DNA from: Cohnella faecalis
GTDB taxonomy: Bacteria > Bacillota > Bacilli > Paenibacillales > Paenibacillaceae
Assembly: GCF_003570905.1 (NCBI RefSeq)
Contig: NZ_QXJM01000029.1
Span: 124,001-188,000, forward strand
Reading direction: 5' to 3'
Length of the DNA: 64,000 nt
Part shown: positions 51,996 through 59,928 of the stretch, piece after piece
Layout: each line of letters opens with the position of its first letter
Numbering within the stretch: the stretch's first letter is position 1
Translations under genes and position numbers: made by a program
The notes under the pieces: generated by a model
The model's database searches: none
Told to the model about the DNA's origin: nothing
Seen by the model: the letters and a program-made list of their open reading frames with translations, nothing else

Positions 51996-52774
51996 GTTTC
52001 CGAGCCTCCTTCGCGAAGAGTAACTTTAGCGCCGAGCCTGCGGCTCAACCATTGTCTGGCAATAGCGAATTTCTTCGTTGCGACTTCCTGATCTTCATGC
52101 CGGAGCAATCGGCGTTCTACATAGTGGAACGCTTTTTCCAACAGGATGCTTATCAGAAGGTAGATGATCGCCAGCGCGATATACGACTCGATGAAATGCC
52201 GGGTCAATTGGCCGAGCGATTGCGACTTGGACGTCAATTCCATAACCCCGAGCGTAAAAGCGAGCGACGTATCCTTCAAGCTGGCAATCGTCACATTGCC
52301 GAAGATCGGAATCGAGATGGCGAGCGCTTGCGGAAATACGATTCTCGCGAAGGCTTGCGGTCCCGTCATGCCGATGGCGTAAGCCGCTTCGATCTGGCCC
52401 CGGTCGACCGAGGTTACGGCGGCCCGAATACCTTCGGAAATAAAGGCGGCGCTATGAAGGCCGTACGTCAAGATGACGAAATAAAGAACGGGAACTCTCG
52501 AGACGTCTACGTGTATGAGCTTCAGCACTTCCGGGAGCCCGTAATAGAACAGGAACAATTGAATGAGTATCGGCGTCCCGCGAAAAAAAGAAGCATAGAT
52601 TTGCGAAAGCCGCTGAAGCACCGGAATGCGATAAAGCCGCGGAAGGGCGACGAGAAATCCGACGCCCAATCCTACGACTAAGGAGCCCGCCACGATAAGC
52701 AGCGATATCCGGATAAAAGGAAGCAGCTTTACCGCGTATTCGAATACATAAGCGATATCGAATTGCGCACCCAT
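51992..52774 (-). CDS. Amino acid ABC importer permease (TcyL-like)
   Basis: The 260-residue permease is a paralogue of the next one, with IYASFFRGTPILIQLFLFYYGLP (about 88-110) and EAA loop GQIEAAYAIGMTGPQAFARIVFPQA (about 165-190). It also has a basic C-terminal tail. Two different permeases in one importer match the TcyJKLMN system. It lies 33 bases after the lipoprotein gene. Confidence 0.9.
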   Translation of the reverse strand: MGAQFDIAYVFEYAVKLLPFIRISLLIVAGSLVVGLGVGFLVALPRLYRIPVLQRLSQIYASFFRGTPILIQLFLFYYGLPEVLKLIHVDVSRVPVLYFVILTYGLHSAAFISEGIRAAVTSVDRGQIEAAYAIGMTGPQAFARIVFPQALAISIPIFGNVTIASLKDTSLAFTLGVMELTSKSQSLGQLTRHFIESYIALAIIYLLISILLEKAFHYVERRLLRHEDQEVATKKFAIARQWLSRRLGAKVTLREGGSET

Positions 52775-52807
52775 ATGGCGAACTCACCCTTTCTTGCTTT
52801 CATCCCC

Positions 52808-53704
52808 TTATTCCACAGTCGTAAAGTCCTGTCCGAGCCACTCTTTGCTAAGCTTGCTCAGAGTGCCGTCGGCTTTGATTTCCACAAGAACTTTGTCGAT
52901 AGCGTCCGCAAGCGTCTGCTGCTCAGGCTCGTTCTTGCGGAACAAGAACAGAATGTCCGCTTGGCTCAGCGCTTTGCCGACTGTCTTGAGCTTGCCCTCC
53001 GGATCGATCAGGGAGAGCGTGAAGTCCGCCGCGAGCGTGCCGTATACGCGGCCCGAAGAGATTTGCTCGACGGTATCGTTCGCTCCGCCGCTTTGGTACA
53101 CAATTTTCAGGGCGTTATTATGATCTTTGTTGTAGTTTTTAAGAATTTGGTCAGCCGCGCTCGAAGCAGACGTCAGAAATTTCTTTCCTTTTGCATCGTC
53201 CAACGTTTCGATCGGATCGTTGTTGTCCTTGGCGACGACGATCTTATTTTTCCAGTGCGCGTATGGCTCTTTGTTGAAGAGGTATTTCTCTTCGCGCTCT
53301 GCGTTTTTCTCGATTTCGTGGGCGACCAGATCGACTTTCTTCGTCTCAAGGCTAAGCAGCAAGCTAGGCATGGAATCCAGCAGCTGGAAGTCGAATTCGT
53401 ATTCGGGAAGTCGCTTGTCGATTTCGCGAACGAGCTCGATATCGTAGCCTGTCAGCTTGCCGTTTGCGTCAAGAAAGCACACTTGCGGGAACAAGCTCGT
53501 CGTGCCAACAAGAATTTTTTTGACCTCTGCCGGTTTTTCGGAGCTGGCAGGAGCCGATGCGCTTGGCGATGCGTCAGCCGAAGCGCTCGGGGACGCCGCT
53601 TTCGATTCGGACGGTGAGCTCGACGCCTCGTTGTTTTTGCTGCCGCAGCCGGCAATCGCAAGCACTAGCAGTAAAGCGATGGATAAGAACAGCCCTTTTT
53701 TCAT
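52808..53704 (-). CDS. Amino acid ABC importer substrate-binding lipoprotein (TcyJ/K-like)
   Basis: The 298-residue lipoprotein has a signal peptide with lipobox AIAGC (Cys at about 20). A long Ser/Ala/Pro tether (about 25-65) follows, then a family 3 binding fold (KILVGTTSLFPQVCFLDANGKLTGYDIELVREI). Cystine-type importers use such proteins. A single binding protein is present, against two (TcyJ, TcyK) in B. subtilis. The ATG at 53704 follows GGAGG at 8 bases. A promoter could lie in the 169-base gap upstream, where a small CTGCTC-GCG-GAGCAG hairpin is also seen. Confidence 0.9.
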   Translation of the reverse strand: MKKGLFLSIALLLVLAIAGCGSKNNEASSSPSESKAASPSASADASPSASAPASSEKPAEVKKILVGTTSLFPQVCFLDANGKLTGYDIELVREIDKRLPEYEFDFQLLDSMPSLLLSLETKKVDLVAHEIEKNAEREEKYLFNKEPYAHWKNKIVVAKDNNDPIETLDDAKGKKFLTSASSAADQILKNYNKDHNNALKIVYQSGGANDTVEQISSGRVYGTLAADFTLSLIDPEGKLKTVGKALSQADILFLFRKNEPEQQTLADAIDKVLVEIKADGTLSKLSKEWLGQDFTTVE

Positions 53705-53873
53705 TGTCGATTCCTCCACATGTCGTTGGTTGTTTATTATTCTTATAATACCTACTGGTTAAGTAAGAATTATGGATGTATTAACCCTACCACTGCTCCG
53801 CGAGCAGCGTCAATCCATTCGTTAATAGAGATCTTCTATACGTCAATTCAAAGATGTGATTAGCGGGCTTTCG

Positions 53874-55241
53874 TTACTCCGTCGGATTCGCGGCTGGCAC
53901 GAGCTCCTTCTTCCTTTTCGTGTAACGGTTCTCAGGAATGGGCAGCCCCAGATTGCCGCGCAGCGTATCCGACTCGTATTCGGTGCGGAACAAGCCTCTC
54001 TCCTGAAGGATCGGAACGACCTTGTCTACGAAATCGTCCAGCCCGTTCGGCTCGCCTCCGACGACGATGAACCCGTCCGCGCCTTCCTGCTCGAACCATT
54101 CCTGAATCGTATCCGCGATTGTCGCGGCCGTTCCGGTGAACAAGGATCTCGGCGTAGCGGTGCGAAGAGCGACCTGCCGGAGAGTAAGCCCCTGCTCCTT
54201 CGCTTCTCGCTTCAGCTTATCCGTCGCGCTCTGGAAGCTGTTCTTGCCCAGCTCTCCGAGCTCGGGGAACGGCTCGTCCAACGGATATTGCGTGAAGTCG
54301 TGATGCTCGAAAAAGCGGCCCAAATAGTTCAAAGCGCTGTCGATACTAACGAGCTCGGCGACCTTCTCGTATTTTCGCACCGCTTCCTCCTCCGTCTCGC
54401 CAACGATAACCAGAATGCCAGGGAAAATGAGCACTTCGTCCGGGTCGCGCCCCGCTTCCTTCGCCCGTCGCTTGACGTCCCGGTAAAACTCCTGAGCAAT
54501 CTCCAGCGTCTTGTGATCCGTGAACACTCCATCGGCTGAAGCCGCGGCCAAATTTCGTCCCCGGTCCGAGGAGCCGGCTTGGAAAATGATCGGCTGTCCC
54601 TGCCTGGAGCGGGCGATATTGAGCGGGCCCTTGACGGAAAAATATTCGCCTTCATGGTTCAACGTGTGAAGCTTCTCCGGATCGAAAAACACGCCGCTCT
54701 CCTTGTCGCGGACGAAGGCGTCGTCCTCCCACGAGTCCCAGAGCCCTTGCGTCACCTGCAAATATTCCGCAGCGATTTTGTACCGCTTCTCGTGATCGGG
54801 ATGCTCGGACAGCTTCTTGCCATAGTTCAGCGCAGAGCCTTCGAGCGGCGAAGTGACGACGTTCCATCCGCCTCGGCCGCCGGTAATATGATCGAGAGAA
54901 GCAAATTGCCTTGCGACGGTGAACGGCTGGCTGTAGGAGGTGGACAGCGTTCCGACCAGCCCGATGTTCGAAGTAACCGCGCCAAGAGCGGTCAGCAGCG
55001 TAATCGGTTCAAACCGGTTAAGAAAGTGGGGAATGGATTTCTCGTTAATGTACAGCCCGTCGGCGACAAAGACGAAGTCGAATTTGCCCGACTCCGCTTT
55101 CAGCGTTTGCCGCTTGTAGTACGGGAATTGAATGCTCGCATCCGCCGGAGCGTCGGAATGCCGCCAAGCCGCGAAGTTGCCGCTTGCGCCGTGCAAGCCC
55201 GCGCCTAAACGCAGCTTTCTTTGCTTGGATTTCGTTGTCAT
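53874..55241 (-). CDS. NtaA/SnaA/YtnJ-type flavin-dependent monooxygenase, copy 2
   Basis: The 455-residue protein is a close paralogue of the enzyme at 44654-45994; both share [18 protein letters not shown], [17 protein letters not shown] and the C-terminal [30 protein letters not shown]. It probably uses FMNH2 from the reductase encoded upstream to oxidise an S- or N-substituted compound. It is the first gene after its own promoter (55333-55362) with a dyad over the start region. Different residues around the central insert suggest a distinct substrate from copy 1. Confidence 0.88.
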   Translation of the reverse strand: MTTKSKQRKLRLGAGLHGASGNFAAWRHSDAPADASIQFPYYKRQTLKAESGKFDFVFVADGLYINEKSIPHFLNRFEPITLLTALGAVTSNIGLVGTLSTSYSQPFTVARQFASLDHITGGRGGWNVVTSPLEGSALNYGKKLSEHPDHEKRYKIAAEYLQVTQGLWDSWEDDAFVRDKESGVFFDPEKLHTLNHEGEYFSVKGPLNIARSRQGQPIIFQAGSSDRGRNLAAASADGVFTDHKTLEIAQEFYRDVKRRAKEAGRDPDEVLIFPGILVIVGETEEEAVRKYEKVAELVSIDSALNYLGRFFEHHDFTQYPLDEPFPELGELGKNSFQSATDKLKREAKEQGLTLRQVALRTATPRSLFTGTAATIADTIQEWFEQEGADGFIVVGGEPNGLDDFVDKVVPILQERGLFRTEYESDTLRGNLGLPIPENRYTKRKKELVPAANPTE

Positions 55242-55310
55242 AGGGGAATCGACCGCCTTTATCGTTCGTAGAGTGACTTGCTTTTCAGCGGAAAATATAA
55301 TTCATATCCG

Positions 55311-55362
55311 ATTAATAGGAATTAATATCGTCACTTTATCATCGCGACAGCGAACCCGTCAA
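55311..55362 (-). promoter_or_regulatory. Promoter with dyad upstream of monooxygenase copy 2
   Basis: On the minus strand TTGACG (55362-55357), an 18-base spacer and TAAAGT (55338-55333) form a promoter. The dyad ATTAAT-AGGA-ATTAAT (55311-55326) covers the expected transcription start. It contains TAGGAAT, reminiscent of CymR-regulated sulfur promoters; that link is only suggestive. Confidence 0.5.
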
Positions 55363-55477
55363 TCGAAACGGTAATAGAACATTTCTATAGATATATCCAT
55401 AAATTCAATCCTTTTGAATTCATGCAAGTAAAAACGCCTTCGTCGCCTTTAGGACACCGATTGCTCAAATTATGAAA

Positions 55478-55510
55478 AAGCCCGCCTTTCCTTGAAGGAT
55501 TGGCGGGCTT
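55478..55510 (-). terminator. Terminator of the FMN reductase gene
   Basis: Perfect arms AAGCCCGCC and GGCGGGCTT with a 15-base loop and TTTTT on the minus-strand side, about 27 bases after the reductase stop. Confidence 0.85.
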
Positions 55511-55536
55511 AACTTAACGAGATGATTTGGACGGTT

Positions 55537-56103
55537 TTATTGGACGACTGCTTTTTCCTTAGCGCGAATATCCAGCCACTTGAGCTCTTCGATCAGGTCG
55601 GCGCTTGCTTTGTCCAACCGCTCGCGAAGCTCTTCGGCCAGACGGAAACCACCGTCCTCCAGACGCTCGACCCACTGATCGATGGCGTATACGCCGCCGA
55701 GAATATGACGGCCACCAAGCGCAGTCAGGACAGGCTTAAGCGCATAATCGATGCTTAGAAGATGAGCGATCGTTCCGCCGATGAAGAGCGGCAGCGAGAT
55801 TTTGCCATGCAGGCCCGTCTGCGGGAGAAGATCAAGGAACGCTTTAAGCACGCCGGTGAAGGACGCTTTGTAAACCGGGCTGGCAATGACGACGCCGTCC
55901 GCGTCGCCGACGAGGGAGACGGCATTAACGATCGCTTCGTCCTTGAAGTTGGCATGGAGAAGCGCTTCAGCCGGCAATTCCGCCACCCGAATATGGTTCA
56001 CTTCGACGCCTTGCGCGAGCAGACTGCTCTCGACGGATTGAATCAAAGCATTCAGGCGCGAGCCCGGTGTCGGGCTGCCGGAAATAATAACGATTTTGCT
56101 CAT
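55537..56103 (-). CDS. ssuE: NAD(P)H-dependent FMN reductase (SsuE-like)
   Basis: The 188-residue flavodoxin-like reductase has the phosphate loop IISGSPTPGSRLNAL (about 5-19), VIASPVYKASFTGVLKAFLDLLP (about 77-99) and PLFIGGTIAHLLSIDYALKPVL (about 106-127), typical of SsuE/MsuE. It supplies reduced FMN to the luciferase-like monooxygenases of this region. The ATG at 56103 follows GGAGG; the leader upstream is not used. It follows the LysR gene by 24 bases and is probably co-transcribed with it. Confidence 0.9.
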   Translation of the reverse strand: MSKIVIISGSPTPGSRLNALIQSVESSLLAQGVEVNHIRVAELPAEALLHANFKDEAIVNAVSLVGDADGVVIASPVYKASFTGVLKAFLDLLPQTGLHGKISLPLFIGGTIAHLLSIDYALKPVLTALGGRHILGGVYAIDQWVERLEDGGFRLAEELRERLDKASADLIEELKWLDIRAKEKAVVQ

Positions 56104-56127
56104 GGGTAAATCCTCCATTCGGTTTCT

Positions 56128-57039
56128 TTATGATAGGTTAGAAAGCACTGGCGTATTGGCGAACAGCTCTTTACCGAATTCCAGAATCGTTTCGATAAAG
56201 GGCGCATGCTCCCCGTGACAGGAGACGACATTCGTCTGCATCGAGATCCCCTCCGTCTCGGCGAGCGGGATGGAGAAGAGCTTTTCTTCGCGTATTTCTT
56301 GTTGCACGCACACACCCGGCAAGAAGCAAATGCCCGTTTTTTGGATGACCAGCTTTTTGGCCATTTCCGAGTTGTCCGTCTGGATCTGAATGTTGGGCGG
56401 CTGATCCAAATTTTCGAAGATCCGGTGAATGCGAAGCCAGTCAAGCGCGCCGCACTCGAAAAAGACGAGCGGCTGCGCGGCGATCGCCTCCACGGTCGGA
56501 CGTTCGCCGTGAAGAAACGGGTGATCCTTATAAGTGTACAACCGAATCGGGTCCTCGTAAAATTTGACCGACTGCAAATGCGGATGATTGACGTTGCGAA
56601 CGAAGCCGATGTCGACTTCTTTATTCACAACCTTGCCTACGATGTCGTCGGTTACTCCGGTCACTATTTTATACTGCGTGTTCGGAAACCGTCTCTTCAA
56701 ACGCGGCAGCAGCTCCGGAATAATATAGTTGGACACGGATATGGTGCAGCCGATCCGAAATTCCTCGGGATGCGATTTTTTCTGGTTGACATGAAGCTTG
56801 CCCTTCTGAAAAGTCAAGAGCAGCTGTTGGGCGTAAGGCAAAAAGCGTTTGCCTTCCTCCGTAATTTGAATCTGCTTGCCTTGGCGGTCGAAAAGCCTGC
56901 AATTAAGCTCTCTTTCCAGCGTTTGGATGCGGGCGGTGACGGAAGGCTGGGACAAGTACAACGCTTCCGCGGCTTTATTGAAGCTGCCGTAATGGATGAC
57001 ATACACGAACGCTTCAATATTTTCAATATTAACCGAAAT
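56128..57039 (-). CDS. LysR-family regulator (CysL/YtlI-like)
   Basis: The protein has the LysR winged HTH (GSFNKAAEALYLSQPSVTARIQTLERELNCRLFDR) at the N-terminus and a periplasmic-binding-like sensor domain (about 90-295; SNYIIPELLPRLKRRFP, VDIGFVRNV). The GTG at 57006 would cut the first helix. The HTH is complete only if translation begins upstream, and the one in-frame codon correctly spaced behind GGAGGGGG is ATT at 57039, giving 303 residues. It probably controls the FMN reductase and the sulfur cluster in response to a cysteine precursor. Confidence 0.88.
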   Translation of the reverse strand: MSVNIENIEAFVYVIHYGSFNKAAEALYLSQPSVTARIQTLERELNCRLFDRQGKQIQITEEGKRFLPYAQQLLLTFQKGKLHVNQKKSHPEEFRIGCTISVSNYIIPELLPRLKRRFPNTQYKIVTGVTDDIVGKVVNKEVDIGFVRNVNHPHLQSVKFYEDPIRLYTYKDHPFLHGERPTVEAIAAQPLVFFECGALDWLRIHRIFENLDQPPNIQIQTDNSEMAKKLVIQKTGICFLPGVCVQQEIREEKLFSIPLAETEGISMQTNVVSCHGEHAPFIETILEFGKELFANTPVLSNLS

Positions 57040-57237
57040 CGCCCCCTCCGCAAGACTTTGTTATCGTTTTCGAATTTAATATTTCCAATAGGATAACTCG
57101 GGTTTTGAATTATGTAAAGGATTATATTTTTCGCCGTTCGATTTGCTCGCCGGTTCGAGCTCCAGAGCAGCTAAAAATTTCGTGATTTCTGCTTGCGCTC
57201 GTCGCTGTGGAGTATGTTCCGAGGTATGCGTCTGTTT

Positions 57238-57413
57238 TAGCTTGCTGTGGGCGGGTTACAGATGCGCGACGGCGATGATTGCTCGGAATAGCCCGCTGTG
57301 GGCGGGTTACAGATACGCGACGGCGATGGTTGCTCGGAATAGCCCGCTGTGGGCGGGTTACGAATGCGAGACGGCGATGGTTACTCGGAATAGCCCGCTG
57401 TGGGCGGGCTTAA
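57238..57413. repeat. 51-bp tandem array related to the 102-bp array, about 3.5 copies
   Basis: TAGC(CC/TT)GCTGTGGGCGGG recurs at 57238, 57289, 57340 and 57391, an exact 51-bp step. Each has TAGCCC-N9-GGGTTA, the same arm-spacer-arm layout as in the array at 42409-43355; the last copy forms a perfect AGCCCGC-tgtgg-GCGGGCT hairpin. It lies between the divergent LysR and dat genes. The 200 bases before it hold the LysR upstream region and no gene. Confidence 0.88.
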
Positions 57414-57520
57414 TGATTGTTACGCTGCCATTCGATTCGATTTTCGATTTCAATGGCAAGGCTCGTCCCGGACGGGGTACAATGGATGCAGGAATGCACG
57501 ACCGGAAGGAGTACGATCCC

Positions 57521-58358
57521 ATGTCGACAATCTATTGGTTTCAAGGCCGCTTCCTCCCAAGGAGGAAGTGCGGATTTCGCCGGATGACCGGGCTATTATT
57601 TTGGCGACGGTGTGTATGAAGTGTTTCGCGTCTATGGCGGCATGCTGTTCGAGGAAGAAGCCCATTACGAGCGTCTGCGCAAAAGTGCGGAAGGCACTCG
57701 GATCGAGCTGCCGGATTTGGCGGATACGGCGACGAAGCTGCGCGAGCTTGTCAAGCTCAACGAAGTTGCCGACGGAACGGTTTACGTGCAAGTCACCCGA
57801 GGAGAAGCTCCTCGTAACCATCTGTTTCCCCTCCGCGCTGCGCCTGTGACGATGGCCTATTGTACTTCGACGCCCCGCCCAATCGCGGCGATGGAGCAAG
57901 GAATCCACACGGTCACGACGCCGGACATTCGCTGGCTTCGCTGCGATTTGAAGACGCTCAATTTGTTGCCGAACGCGCTGTTCAAGCAATATGCGCTTGA
58001 CCATGACGCCAGCGACGTCATTTTTCACCGCGACGGGATCGTGACAGAATGCAGCGCTTCAAACTTGTTCATCGTTCAAGGCGGGGCTCTGGTGACACAT
58101 CCTGCTAATCATTTGATTTTGAAAGGCGTTACGCGTGACGTCGTTATTCGAATTGCGCGCGAGGCCGGAATTCCGGCGCTGGAGCGGCCTTTTTCTTTGC
58201 ATGAATTGGCGCAAGCGGAAGAAGCGTTCGTGACGGGGACGACTGTGGAGATAACGCCGGTCATCTCGATCGATGGACGGCCGGTCGGAAGCGACGGCCC
58301 CGGCCTGCTGACGAGAAAACTTCAACAGCTGTTCTACCAACGAATCGGCAACCTATAA
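57521..58358 (+). CDS. dat: D-amino acid aminotransferase Dat, interrupted by two frameshifts
   Basis: The PLP fold-type IV enzyme starts MSTIYWFQGRFLP (57521, after GGAAGGAG), continues in a second frame as KEEVRISPDDR, and in a third as YYFGDGVYEVFRVYGG to the end. The PLP Lys is in DLKTLNLLPN, with ECSASNLFIV and TGTTVEITPV. Adding one base at CCC 57556-57558 and one at GGG 57590-57592 restores a 279-residue protein of normal length. It interconverts D-alanine and D-glutamate for cell wall synthesis. The intact downstream 248 codons argue for sequence error. Confidence 0.87.
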
Positions 58359-58422
58359 TTGCTGTCCCAACCAAAATGCAAAGCCAAAAGCCGTCAGTCG
58401 GATTGCTTCCGCAAAAAAGTCG

Positions 58423-59766
58423 TCAGCGGCTCAATAAGCTTCGATACGTCTCGATCGCCGCCGCCCGCGATGTCTTGAGATCTACAATCGCGTGCGGACG
58501 AAGCTGGTGAATTCTTTTGTCGTCCAGCTTGGCGAGCTCGGGCAGCCACTTGCGAATGTAGGAGCCAGACGGATCGTGCGTCTCCGATTGGGTGACGGGA
58601 TTCATAATTCGAAAATAGGGCGCGGCGTCGAAGCCGAGCGAAGACGACCACAGCCAGCCGCCCCGATTGAGCGTGTTGTCGTAATCCTCCAGCTTGCGGC
58701 GGAAATATCTTTCTCCGAAGACGAACGGACAGCCCAAATTTTTCGTTAAAAACATCGCCGTAACCATCCTAAGACGATTAGGCATCCAGCCCGTCTCGTT
58801 CAGCTCCGTCATAGCCGCGTCGATGATCGGGATGCCCGTCCGCGCCTCTGCCCAAGCCCGAAAATGCCTATCGTCCAAGGAAGACAGATCGAACAAGCTC
58901 TCGTAGCGAAAAAAATCCGGGTCCATACGGGACTGGTACAAATAAAAGTCCCTCCAAGCCAATTGCCGCAGCCAACCTTCCGAATGGTTTCCAGCTGCCA
59001 CAACGCACTCGTAGGCCGATCTCGCCGACAACGCCCCCACGTTCAAAAACCGCCCGATACGACTCGTCGCGTTCTGCGCGAACGAATCTCTGCTCTTTGA
59101 ATAATCCACCAGACGCTCGTCTGCGAAAGCGGCCAGCGTCTGTTCCGGATTTTCCGTCGCCCGTCCTTGATCCATTATCGCTTCCCACTCGGCGGGAACC
59201 CGGTATCGTTCTCCGAGCGCAATCGAATGAGCCGTCTTCAAATCCCGCAGCCCGATCGTATAAGAGGATACGTTGTCCATGTCCAAAAACTCCCGCCATT
59301 TGCGATAAAACGGCGTGAACACCCGGTAGCCCTCTTCCCGCCCCGTCCATTCGTGAAAATCCCGCAGCCGCACGAGCGGCAAATCGGAAAGCGAAGTGAA
59401 CCGTACACCGGCACTCTTCGCAATCTCCAGCATTGTCCGGTCTCTACGCAACGCGTACGGAGTAAAGTCCTCATGCGTGACAACCTCGTCGACAGCGGGA
59501 TTAGCCGTCAAAATGTGCTCCAGCACCTCTCCCGGCTCGCCCGCGTAGACCGCAAGAGTCGCCCCGAAGCGCGCATACTCCTCCCTTAGCCTACCGGCTT
59601 GTCGCAAAAAATGAATGCCGCTATGCTCCTTGTGCCGATCGTCCCGAAGCAGAAATGGATCTAAAATCAAAGCATGGAGCGTCGCCGCTTCCCCGCCTGC
59701 TTTTAAATAGTCAAATGCCGGCAAATCGTGCGTCCGCAAATCCTTGCGATGGATGAACAGCTTCAT
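58423..59766 (-). CDS. phrB: Deoxyribodipyrimidine photolyase
   Basis: The 447-residue flavoprotein has an N-terminal antenna domain (LFIHRKDLRTHDLPAFDYL). The FAD domain follows, with SRIGRFLNVGALSARSAYE (about 237), LRQLAWRDFYLYQ, GWMPNRLRMVTAMFLTKNLGCPF (about 345) and DNTLNRGGWLWSSSLGFDAAPYFRIMNP (about 378), all class I photolyase hallmarks. It repairs cyclobutane dimers with blue light. The ATG at 59766 follows GGGAGAG; a longer frame upstream is not used. It stands alone, convergent with dat. Confidence 0.93.
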   Translation of the reverse strand: MKLFIHRKDLRTHDLPAFDYLKAGGEAATLHALILDPFLLRDDRHKEHSGIHFLRQAGRLREEYARFGATLAVYAGEPGEVLEHILTANPAVDEVVTHEDFTPYALRRDRTMLEIAKSAGVRFTSLSDLPLVRLRDFHEWTGREEGYRVFTPFYRKWREFLDMDNVSSYTIGLRDLKTAHSIALGERYRVPAEWEAIMDQGRATENPEQTLAAFADERLVDYSKSRDSFAQNATSRIGRFLNVGALSARSAYECVVAAGNHSEGWLRQLAWRDFYLYQSRMDPDFFRYESLFDLSSLDDRHFRAWAEARTGIPIIDAAMTELNETGWMPNRLRMVTAMFLTKNLGCPFVFGERYFRRKLEDYDNTLNRGGWLWSSSLGFDAAPYFRIMNPVTQSETHDPSGSYIRKWLPELAKLDDKRIHQLRPHAIVDLKTSRAAAIETYRSLLSR

Positions 59767-59864
59767 AGCGCAAACTCTCCCATATTCCACATACTTGTAT
59801 GAGCCTACTATACGCAATCCCTTTTCGGCAGCGCAAGACCGCATTTCGCCCGCTGCGGCAAAAA

Positions 59865-59898
59865 AACCGCGCCTCGGCAGCTTCGCCGAAACACGGTT
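59865..59898 (-). terminator. Terminator of the SLH protein gene
   Basis: Outer arms AACCG/CGGTT and inner CGGC-agcttc-GCCG form a stem, followed on the minus strand by TTTTTTT. It lies 30 bases after the stop. Confidence 0.75.
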
Positions 59899-59928
59899 AT
59901 GAAGTCCTAAGCAATTCTGTCCGTAAAA

